Shown: piece after piece, positions 36,689 to 45,812 of the stretch
Layout: every line of letters begins with the position of its first letter
Numbering within the stretch: position 1 is the stretch's first letter
NCBI GenBank assembly: GCA_026873275.1
Contig: JANTUC010000001.1
Span: 1,488,001-1,552,000, forward strand
Direction: 5' to 3'
Source of the DNA: Pseudopithomyces maydicus
Lineage: Eukaryota > Ascomycota > Dothideomycetes > Pleosporales > Didymosphaeriaceae
Length of the DNA stretch: 64,000 nucleotides
Translations under genes and position numbers: made by a program
The notes under the pieces: generated by a model
The model's input: only the letters and a program-made list of their open reading frames with translations
What the model was told of the DNA's origin: nothing
Database searches by the model: none

Positions 36689-37881
36689 ATGCAAACATTG
36701 TCGAGAGTTGCAGTATGTTTGAATTTGATATTTGCATTCACGCGGACGACATGCACAGCCGTCGTGATCCCTCCGCCAAATGGCACTCACGTAGTTGCTT
36801 TCAATACGACCACTCTTATCGACCTGAACCGAATCGATCCTTACGATCCGCAAGGTGGCTCACGCAATATTACCATCTCACTTTTCTACCCTGTTGCTAA
36901 AAAGAGTGTATTCAGAGCTGCGTTATTCCGTACATGTCCCCATTGACTGCAGCCTACTACTCATCTCTGGTCTCTGCTTTTGGTGTTACAAAGAACGAAA
37001 CCTTCCAGTCTTTCCACGTACAAACGTGCTGCAAAGTATCTCCCAGAGCCATCGAAAGCGCCCCAAGCTATCCGCTAGTACTATTTTCTGCCGGGCTCGG
37101 TGGCTCGCGATCAATCTATAGCGTTCTGGCACGGGAATTAGCAAGCGCAGGTTACGCAGTCGCTACAATAGACTCAACGCACGACTCCGTGGTTATCGAG
37201 TACCCAGATGGATCATTCGTCCCCGGCCTTGACATCTCATACTGGTGCATCGAGGATCCTCCAGGATTCTGCAAACCCTCTGTAAACGTACCTCCACTCT
37301 TAGAAACCAACGTACGAGATGCTCAGTTTGTCTTGGACAAGCTGGGGAACCACTCCTCGGAAAATTTCCCAATCAAAGACGCGACACGAGGATTCAATGT
37401 CACTCGTGTAGTCTACATGGGTCACTCTTTTGGCGGCGCAACCGCGATTCGAGCCGGTATGCTAGATGGCCGCATCGTCGGCGCGGTGAACATTGATGGT
37501 GCACAATTCGGCAATATTTCTGACAGCTATACGGCATCGCTACTCATCGGGCGCTCAGACCCAGCGCCTCACAACAAGACAGACGATGCGACGTGGCGGG
37601 AAACGTGGGATCGATTAAAAGGTTGGCGTAGAGAGATAGGGCTGAAGGGAACCCAGCACATGGCTTTTGGGGATATGGCGCTACTTGCGAAGCTTGATGG
37701 GTGGCCGATTACTGAAAAACTACAGACTCTAGTTGGAACGCTGGATGGACAACGGAGTTTCGATGTGATGATGGTGTATCTGAAGGGTTTTATAAAGTTT
37801 GCGCTCGAAGGCAAAGGAAGTGAGATATTCGATGGGCCGAGCAAATTATACCCTGAAATGATTGTAGATCAGCAAACATGA
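36689..37881 (+). CDS. Secreted PAF-acetylhydrolase-like alpha/beta hydrolase, one apparent one-base deletion
   Basis: Single exon, 397 aa after allowing one missing A in A5 (36899-36903); the extra base turns PVAKK into a continuous reading ending PYMSPLTAAYY. The first about 22 residues (MQTLSRVAVCLNLIFAF...) form a signal peptide. Family elements: FSAGLGGSRSIY (oxyanion region), DSTHDS, nucleophile elbow GHSFGG (about 37420), NIDGAQFG with the likely acid, and TQHMAFGD with the likely His. These match fungal PAF-AH-like (1-alkyl-2-acetylglycerophosphocholine esterase) secreted hydrolases, which cleave short acyl esters; the true substrate is unknown. Several NxS/T sequons fit secretion. 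The 3' end at 37879-37881 is TGA. Confidence 0.82.
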
Positions 37882-38401
37882 TTAGTTGGTATAAAGGAAA
37901 TTGAAAGCGATGTGTCGGGCTGCTGTTGCTTCGGATCGTTCTGCTTGTCCATTCTATCCCCTGAAATATGGCAATACGCGTTCAGGGTATATAGGTACAG
38001 GTCCTTACGACGTGAGTTGAAGTCTATGGTACATAGCAGGATTGAGTATCGAGTAAAATTAAAACTCTTGCAACCTCCTTACGTTCGGTAAAAAGTGAAA
38101 CTTTATTGCCTGAATTCATAAAAGGAAGAAGAAAATGAAGAACACAAACTAATCGAATAAGAACAGGACCAATCAATTTCCACTCCGTGGGTAGCGATTG
38201 TGCAAATCAAGATGAATTGTGATCACCTAAATGCACTGTTGCCTCGGAATAGGATGCGTGGATCACAGAAATATGTGACAGAATTTAGAGGAAGAGAGAG
38301 GTCTCGAATCTCCAATTCACTGATCTCAAAGTAGAAACGCTCGCCTCAGGCCAGAGGCCCAAGAAAATTTGGTACTGTCCAAACCAACAGCCTACTCTGT
38401 T
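37882..38401. other. Intergenic between convergent esterase and zinc-finger genes
   Basis: This 520-bp stretch contains no supported ORF, RNA or repeat. Confidence 0.4.
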
Positions 38402-39787
38402 TCAGACATCCTTTCCAAGTGAATATCGCTGGAACTCGTTGGCATAGTCGAAAGAACCCTCAGAATCGCCCCTAATGTGGTGTGGGTAGGGTAGGTATGG
38501 AGACCAGGTAGCTTGTGCGACATTGGAGCCGTAGGTAGACTCTTCCTCCGTAGTCTTGATATGCTCAGTCTGTAAATCAATACGATGGAATAAAGAGACC
38601 GCAACGTACCTGAAAGCCACTGTTCAAAGGAGTGTGGGGCTCAGAGAAGCCGAATGATTGCAGGGAGGCTGGTGAAGCATCATGAAAGAATTGCCCTTCT
38701 TGCCCAAGATACGGAGTCGGATCGTATTGTTCTGAAAAGAGCCCGAACAGGCCTTTATTAGTTGCGCTATTACATCGCGATGGAGAATTCGGTATAGTAG
38801 ACTCACGGAGGTGTGAGGACTCAGCTGGTTGGAAGGACTGGTATTCAGCTGTCGCTCTAGGGAAGCCAAATTCCGTCTCATAGAACCCTGGGAATATATC
38901 GCCATTTACAGTTGTCTGAGCGGGAAGAGCTCCGACGGTGGGAACGTCTGATGGCGCAACGGTGTTCTCATTGCCGAAGCCTAGGTGAGGTGTGCCAGCA
39001 GTCTGGAAACCAATGCCACGCTGGTCTTCAACGACGATGGGGTTCTTTTGAGAAGACGGAGCAGGAGTGTAGCTTGGAATGAACTGGTAATGTCCAGAGC
39101 GATCGCCTTCTGCTGCCTCATCGTTGCGGAGGGAGGTTTTCAATGTGTCCTGGGAAGGATTCTCGATTTCGTAACGGCTCCGAGACACTTGAACTACAGT
39201 GGCACTGTCTGTATCATTCGCCTTGACGCAAGGCACACCTACATGGAGGCAGATGGAGCAAGGGCCTTTGACCTTGGCTCCATTACACTTGGACATATTT
39301 CCATTGGCTACGCACGAGTTGCACGCCTTGAAACAGACCCGGGCCTTGATGTGGCGCTGATTGTATCGTCAGCATAAGTTGTTGTTGAGGGGTATATCAT
39401 GTCGACATACGGTAACCATGCGCTTGCACGCTAGCTGACTTTTGCATCGGGAACACTGCCACTTGCTACCGGAGCAAGTGGAGTCTTTTTGATGTCCCTA
39501 TTCCATATGAGCATTGAGGTTTACGTTGTTCTGCGCTGTCCTTACTAGGTAGGTGATCTTGCAGGAGAGCTGAAGGTTGCAGTGAGGGCAGACCCAGCGT
39601 GTCGCCTTCGGATTTTGTTTAGCACAAGCAGCGCGTCTCTGGTGCCTCTAAGATAGCATAAGCGGTGCTCTTTGACATGGATTCAAGGACTCTTTGTACA
39701 TACAGTAAGTTTGAGCTTGTCGGCGAACGTCTTGGAACAGTATTGGCAGGTGTGCATATTTGCGGAGGTGTGAATATCGTCGTTCAT
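38402..39787 (-). CDS. Composite zinc-finger protein: three C2HC fingers plus Zn2Cys6-like cluster
   Basis: Six exons: 39787..39704, 39647..39546, 39497..39411, 39356..38807, 38731..38610, 38569..38402; introns 56, 48, 54, 75, 40 nt; 370 aa. Residues 14-36, 48-70 and 77-99 are three fingers with identical spacing CX2CX12HX5C. Residues 103-134 follow with CX2CX8CX8CX2CX6C, close to a fungal Zn2Cys6 cluster. The remaining 230 residues are polar, Ser/Pro/Gln-rich and probably disordered, ending in EFQRYSLGKDV. Each finger is cut by a phase-0 intron two codons before its His. Likely a nuclear DNA-binding regulator, by inference; neither target nor pathway is visible. The 75-nt intron (branch AACTAAT, acceptor TTTTCAG) is in frame, and the 40-nt intron is short for a fungus. 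No frame errors. Confidence 0.82.
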
Positions 39788-41531
39788 TGTTTTGGCACCA
39801 AGGTTACTGTACAAGAAGTAGGGACGGCGGCCAAATTTTGGGGCGATGGTGGGTTGATAGGGACGCAGGTAAAAAGGCGGGCGGTGAAGACTACTCTGGC
39901 GGGCGGACACGCTGAACAACACCCTTGGCGCGGACGCGACAGTTACAACTTTTCAACTTAACCTTAGCGAGGCAAAGGCAATTGCTCACACTTAATCTGC
40001 CCGTGTCATGGGTAAACTCGATTAATGGTCTTTTGAGCTGGCGGACTGCTCACTTTCGATTGATTTCACCACGAAACAGCTGACCCTCACTTTCTGTGCC
40101 AGAAAATCAACCCACTGTTAGCGCAGCTTACCTGCAAAAAAGACAGCAAGAAAAACTCTCGAAAGTTGAGAGAAATCCTACAACATGTAGAGGCATTTAT
40201 ATACCCGGTACGCAACCCTTTCACAAGCCTTCGCAGCTGTGAGCCCCATCCATCAACTACGTCTTTATGAACCGTTTGGTGGGTTCTGTCATCGCTGAGA
40301 TAATTGATCCCACCGTAGATACCTTTTTTAGGAGATTGAATGGTTTGAACACTGCTCTTCACAGGTGATGGGCAGCTGGGTGTTATGAGGCAAACTCAAG
40401 ATCAAGAATTGATCTACCGTATCTTTGAACATATTGAGTTTGAAAGACACCATATCTATGTCCAATGTGACTAAAAGACCACAAAAGAATCCGTGTTATC
40501 TTACTAAACGCATGTCTCGAATTATATGTGCATTTGCTTTTACCTCGGGCATCAAAATAACGGGATGAAGGCCTTGTTCTAGCATAACTTAGTCGTTGAT
40601 CTTTGGTAATTTCATGTATATGTGCCATGCTTTTTCCAGCTCACCCATGTATGATCTATTCAACTTCGATTGTAGTTGAGGACATGAAAGCATAACTGGT
40701 ATATAGGAGTTGCACCGAGAAGCTTACCTACTTCTCCAATACTGTCATACCCCCGTGTGCCCTTCGTTGGCATGAAGTATGCTCCCCGGCGTTAAGCGGA
40801 GCTAAAACCTGCCCGCGGACAGAACCGTCTTCGCAACGGCGGAGAGACAGCGATTTTCTTCGGACTCACAGCATTTTTTTCTATCGCGGAAAAATGCATG
40901 TACTACGATTGGCTGCTCCAGGCACTCAAAGATTTATATGTATCACGAAGCACTTCCCAGACGCCACACTATCACGATCAGGCTTCCGCACCAACATTGT
41001 GCGAGCCAATGGTTGTATGCATCGAACAAGGTCATTACATTTCGTCTGAAGCGTGTCGCTTCTCCGAAATACCAGCTGGCCATCCAGTAATGGAAATATC
41101 GCCGTGGTGCGGGAACATGTTCACGAAATACGCGCGCGCCAATATACACGATCATGGCGGGGGCCATTGGAGAGGCATACAAACCACCACAAGTGTCGAT
41201 ACAGATACAAAGTAAGCTCGCAACAGATAGCACTAGGCTTGTGCAAGTAGTTCCAACAGCCATAGTCATCTCCATATGCCCCATCCATCCATAGGAAACA
41301 TCTCGACTCCGCCACTAGCGTAGGAACAGTCCCGCGTACCGGGCATGGGGGCGGAGTTAACTAAACCCACACCACACCAGCTTTCTTAACATAGAAGGTA
41401 GATAGATATATCTATATCTACAGCCTTCCCCGCCTCCCACCAGCACACTAACCTCCAACACCCCTCCAACGAGTCCCCAACATCTCACCACCACATTTCC
41501 CACCCACGACCCCCAATCCCCACCCTCCACC
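39788..41531. other. Gene-poor 1.7-kb stretch
   Basis: No gene can be supported. Candidates that I cannot confirm are minus frames 40383-40628 (81 codons) and 40087-40362, which have possible splice sites but no domain, and minus 40943-41284 (113 codons) with a hydrophobic N-terminal third. A near-palindromic GTAGATAGATATATC...TAC element lies at about 41397-41421, just upstream of the SDR promoter. Confidence 0.35.
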
Positions 41532-42603
41532 ATGCCCTCCCAAAAGCCCGTCTGGTTCATCACCGCCGCGGGCTCAGGCTTCGGCCACGCCCTCGCCCTC
41601 GCCGCCCTCGCCCGCTCCCACCACGTCATCGCCACCAGCCGCACGCTTTCCAAACTCGACCCCCTCGCCTCCCGCGGCGCCCACGTGCTCGCCCTCGACG
41701 TCACCGCTCCCCTGTCCGACATCCAAGCCGTCGTGCAGCAAGTCGTCGACAAGTACGGGTACATCACGCACCTGGTGAACGCCGCGGGGTACTGCCTCGT
41801 GGGGGCGGTTGAGGAGACGTCGCCGGAGGAGGATCTGGAGACGTTCCGGACGAATGTGTTGGGGACGCTGAATGTGACGAAGGCGGTGCTGCCGGTGTTG
41901 AGGCGGGGCGAGGGGACGAGGGTGGTGTGTAATTTTGGGAGTATTGCGTCGTGGACGGGGGCGCGGGGGCGGCGTTGTGAGTTTGCATGTTTACTACCTA
42001 CCTTGTTTGTGCACGTCTGCACGTGGCTTATGCGGACTCACGTAGTCGCGGTGTTGTGTGTATGTGGAGGATACATACCCCTGGATATACTGCTGACTTT
42101 TTGCCTGCGCGATAGGTACTACTCCACGAAATGGGCCGTCTCGGGTTTTAGCGAGGCGCTCACCGAGGAGCTTGCGCCGTTTGGGATCTCTGTGACGGTT
42201 GTGGAGCCGGGGTATTTCCGTACGGGGTTTTTGAACCCGGGCGCGGCGATACAGTCGAAGAACCGTATAGAAGCCTACGAGAATACTGCTGCAGGTAAGT
42301 CGATGTCTGCAGCTGCGAGTTTGCGTGATTCCAAGGGAGCTAATTTTCACGTGTTTAGGTGAGACACGAAGAGGTCTAGATGAGCATGATGGAAAGCAGG
42401 CAGGCGATGTGGTCAAAGGTAGTGAGATTCTGGTTGATATTCTAACGAAGAGTGGTGTGGCAGAGGGGAAGGAAATTCCTATCAGGATCGCGCTGGGAAG
42501 TGATAGTCCGCCAACGATCAGAGAGAAGATGAAGAGCACGGAAAAGTTGCTGGATGAGTGGGACGCGATCACTATGACGACGGATCATGACGACCAGAAA
42601 TGA
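41532..42603 (+). CDS. Short-chain dehydrogenase/reductase, one apparent one-base deletion
   Basis: Exons 41532..41976, 42116..42294, 42359..42603; introns 139 nt (branch CTGAC) and 64 nt (branch CTAAT); 289 aa after adding one G to G5 at 41965-41969. Classical SDR features: dinucleotide-binding ITAAGSGFGHALA, NAAGYC, catalytic Ser in NFGSIASW, and YYSTKWA (YxxxK) directly after the first intron, followed by EPGYFRTGF. Without the missing G, the exon 1 frame does not join the donor GTGAGT; with it the junction reads GARGAALYYSTKWA, as in the family. It probably reduces or oxidises a small carbonyl or alcohol with NAD(P)H in the cytosol; substrate unknown. It is convergent with the phosphatase gene. 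Confidence 0.85.
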
Positions 42604-42812
42604 GGGAGCAAGGAATCAAATGAGCGACGATGTAATGTGTGACGAGGATAATCAATGTGGATATTAAAATGGTATATACAGGGCGAACCATAGCGACGAT
42701 CAACTGTTCATGTATCATGCTTTCCCAAAGCGATACAGTTGGATCAGATGCCAACTCCAGACTCCAATCCCAAGCAGAAATTTCGACGTATGCGTGTGCC
42801 CAATGCAGGTAT

Positions 42813-44008
42813 TTATACATAGCCTTTACAGCCGACTTGTACAAAGTGATGCTTCCCACCTTCTTCAATGACCATGGCCGTGAGGCGGCCTCCACTTACA
42901 CATCCAGAATCCAGTCCCATGCTGTGTTTCTTAATGTTCTTTCCCCTCTTTCTATCGTGTCCATAGATGACTGTCATTTGCTTCTCCTCTGGCTTGTCCT
43001 TCTGCTGGTGGTTCCAGTACTTCTCCCATGGTGTGTGCTTTCGGGACTCGGAGGGGAGCAGCGTGGCCAAATCGATAGTCCGCATGTTCATCACTTGGAA
43101 GGGGTCCTGCTCTTCGAGTGGAACATCCGGGACAAGACCGGCGTGTACAACCGCGACATTGTGCAGACGGCCAATTTGCCCAACGCGCAAGATGACCGGA
43201 CAGGATCGCAGGTATGCTAGTTGTGATTCTGAGAAGGATTTGGCGAGGTTGAGGAGGCTGGGGTCATCGATGCCGAGCGAAGCTTCGTCGTCGATCGAGC
43301 GGTCAACGAACGCGACGTCGGGTCGGGGTATCGAGGGGTCATGGTAGTCGGCCGCTTGTTGGATTGCGAGGAGGACTTTGTCTTCGTGATTGCCACGGAC
43401 GCAAGATGCACCGAGCTGGGATGCAAGGTCCACGACACCAGGGGAGTTGGGGCCTAAGAATCGTTAGCGAAGACAATCAGCTACATTTCGTGGGGAAACT
43501 TACCCTTCGCGACGATGTCTCCTGTCAGGACAAGATGGTCGCTACCCTGCCGGAAGCCGACTTTTTCCAACAGTTTCTCCAGCTCCTTCCTACATCCATG
43601 AACGTCTCCGACAACCACCAGTCTTCCCTCGCCCTTGGGCAGGTGCTTGCTGTCGAGATCCCTCACCTGCACCAGATCCGTGAAGCCGGGAGGAACGCTC
43701 TTGACCGGCACCATCTGGGCGGCAAGATCCATGTCGGCCTGCTCCTTCCTGTATGCAGCGACCTGGGGCCCTATGTACACGCGCCAGGTGATGAAGAAAA
43801 CTATGGCGGCGAGGGCGTAGATGACGAAATAGCGCTGCAGTCTCCGTGGTATGCGATTGGACGTCTTTGTGACAATGGCGCGCCACTTGGGGTTCAGCAG
43901 GGAGTCTCCCTCGTCGTGGGCGTAGAAGGCGTCTTCCTCGTCGGAGACATCGAGGTTGTAGTCGTGCAGAGTGTCTATGAGCGGACGGCGGGGGTGGTCG
44001 CGTGACAT
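42813..44008 (-). CDS. Calcineurin-like phosphoesterase, membrane-anchored, Ppn2-like
   Basis: Exons 44008..43504 and 43453..42813, intron 43503..43454 (50 nt, GTAAGT, branch CTAAC, TTAG), 381 aa. An acidic N-terminal tail of about 40 residues precedes a single TM helix (about residues 60-80, YFVIYALAAIVFFITW), so a type II orientation with the enzyme in a lumen is likely. Metallophosphatase motifs: GDVHG (about 134-138), GDIVAKG, GNHED, HAGLVPD and YGHD. The order and spacing resemble the yeast vacuolar endopolyphosphatase Ppn2 (YNL217W), so polyphosphate cleavage in the vacuole is a reasonable inference, not proven. Start chosen at the first ATG; the frame extends upstream only to a GTG. 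Confidence 0.88.
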
Positions 44009-44810
44009 GGCTTGGAGTTGGAAGGAGGCAAATGTGGTGGGCACCGAGGAATGGCGTTGTTATGGATCGGTCTACCGTGGTTCTCTCCACGCAGGTGTGG
44101 AACCAGGGCACTGCAAGGTGCGTCGACGATGTATACGTACACGCCGCGTCACAGCGTCGATAAGGCGTTGCAAGATGGACCCGGTGTTTTTTCTAGATCC
44201 GGTTTCGGTCGGCCTCCTGTTCAAGGTTTTCTGGTCAACCGGCGGGCGATGCAGAAGTGACAGTCAAGGTTCGGGAGGAGAGGAAAGAACAGCGACATAT
44301 GGGCCGTCGAGAAGGCAACCTCAGGCTGCCCGCAAGTCTTGGAGTTCATCATCGCATGCATGGAAAAGGAATGACCCTTGTCCTCTAGCCACACAGGGCC
44401 GCGCCACGGAGGCTGTCTCGGATAGGCGGTGCCGGAATGAGCTTGGCGTCGACTTGGCACGAACCGATGCCGCGTTGGGTTAAGCGTCGTGCGGGTGCTG
44501 GTGTGGGAAGGTGAGCATGTGCGAGCAGTCCAAGGTGCAGTGGGATGCTGCACAGGACGACGCAACTACATCTTAGTGCAATGTAAGACTACGGGAAAGC
44601 ATCTTACACAGGCTGGGCACTACACACGACACGTGCTTACAGGAATAATTTCCTCATTCGGCAACGCGCACCCGCCCTTCGCCCCACGCCCCACGCCCGC
44701 CCTGTTCGTCACTGCACGCCTTGCGACCATCCTCGCCCAGGACGGGGCTTGAGAAGACGCTCGAGAAGACACTCGAGAAGACACTCGAGAAGACTTCAAC
44801 TCTGATAGTC
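44009..44810. promoter_or_regulatory. Divergent promoter region phosphatase / Ras-like gene
   Basis: An 800-bp stretch between divergent ATGs. Frames through it (for example 43971-44483 plus) have no domain. The segment directly before the Ras-like ATG carries a 12-bp tandem repeat listed separately. Confidence 0.4.
44749..44796 (+). repeat. Four 12-bp direct repeats upstream of the Ras-like ATG
   Basis: Four units of CTCGAGAAGACA (first and last with one or two changes) stand end to end and finish 14 bp before the ATG, so they are probably in the 5' UTR. Length as a multiple of three would also allow an in-frame N-terminal extension, but no ATG supports that. Confidence 0.85.
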
Positions 44811-45617
44811 ATGTCTTCGCCCGTCCGCCCAGCCTCATTAGTCCCAGCACTCACCATCGTCGTCCTCGGCGAATCGGGCGTGGGCAAATCCTCCATAGTG
44901 GATAGGTTCCTATTCAACGAACAGTTCGTCCGCTATGACGCCACCGCAACATCTCCGTTCGGCGCTGTGGAACTCGATGGCGTGCGATACCACTTGCGTT
45001 TCAACGACATCAATGCCACCCCCATCCGCTTGCAACAACCGGGCCTTGTGTACTCTTTCCAAGACAAGTCATTAGAAATGGCCGACGGTGTGCTGCTGTT
45101 ATACGACATAACTGATGAACCGACTTTCGAACGTATTACCCACTGGGGCTGGGAGTATGCCTGCGCGTGTAGATCTGGTGTGTAACCCACCCAACATTAG
45201 CTTCCCCATCATGATCGAACGTCTGACATTGGTCGCTCATAAGAACAACGTAAATTTGGGTGTGTGCTTGTAGGCAATAAGCTTGATCTTGTGCAAGCCG
45301 AAAACAAGGCAAAGAGACAGGTGCCTCGCGATCTAGCAGAGGAATGGGCTAGCATGGTCGGACACAAAAGCTTCGAGGTAGATAGATTTGATCGCGAGAA
45401 TCTTGAAGTCATCATGAGAGAATTGGTGCGCAGTGTGAAATGGGCTAAACGAAGGAATGAGGAAGATTCGAAGGCGATGCATTCCAGACAAGATGCGATG
45501 AGCGCGGTAGTGACGGTCGAATCGAAGCGAGGTGAGAGGAGTAAAGATCTTTCTTTGCTGCGAAAGTTTGGAAAGATGTGGCTTAAAGTGCGGTCTAGGC
45601 CGAGCACGAAATCATGA
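44811..45617 (+). CDS. Divergent Ras-like small GTPase lacking the G3 motif
   Basis: Exons 44811..45177 and 45244..45617, intron 45178..45243 (66 nt, GTGTGT, branch CTGAC, ATAAG), 246 aa. The splice was chosen because it reads through to KFGCVLVGNKLDL in frame; the later TAG at 45271 would delete the beta5 strand. G1 is GESGVGKSS and G4 is NKLDL, both canonical. Where Ras proteins have DTAGQE the sequence is FNDINATP, without Asp-x-x-Gly and without a Gln61 equivalent. The C-terminus is basic (GKMWLKVRSRPSTKS) and has no CaaX box. It may bind GTP but hydrolyse poorly, like Rnd or RGK proteins; that is inference. No neighbours suggest a pathway. Confidence 0.75.
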
Positions 45618-45812
45618 TTCCGATCATGACTTGATCCCAGTGTTGATACTGAAGATGGCAAAAGAGATCACGAAAATGGTAAATAGGAGAACGTGCAACC
45701 AGCTTCTGAACAGACATAGTATAGTACATACTGTCACCACACTCACAATGCAAAACACGGTATCGAACCGCAGAACAAAAGAGTCCACCTGATTCACGCC
45801 CCTTATCACCAT

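Noticed and set aside
40943..41284. 113-codon minus-strand ORF with a hydrophobic segment
   Set aside because: Only weak hydrophobicity as evidence; no homology recognised and no second exon found.
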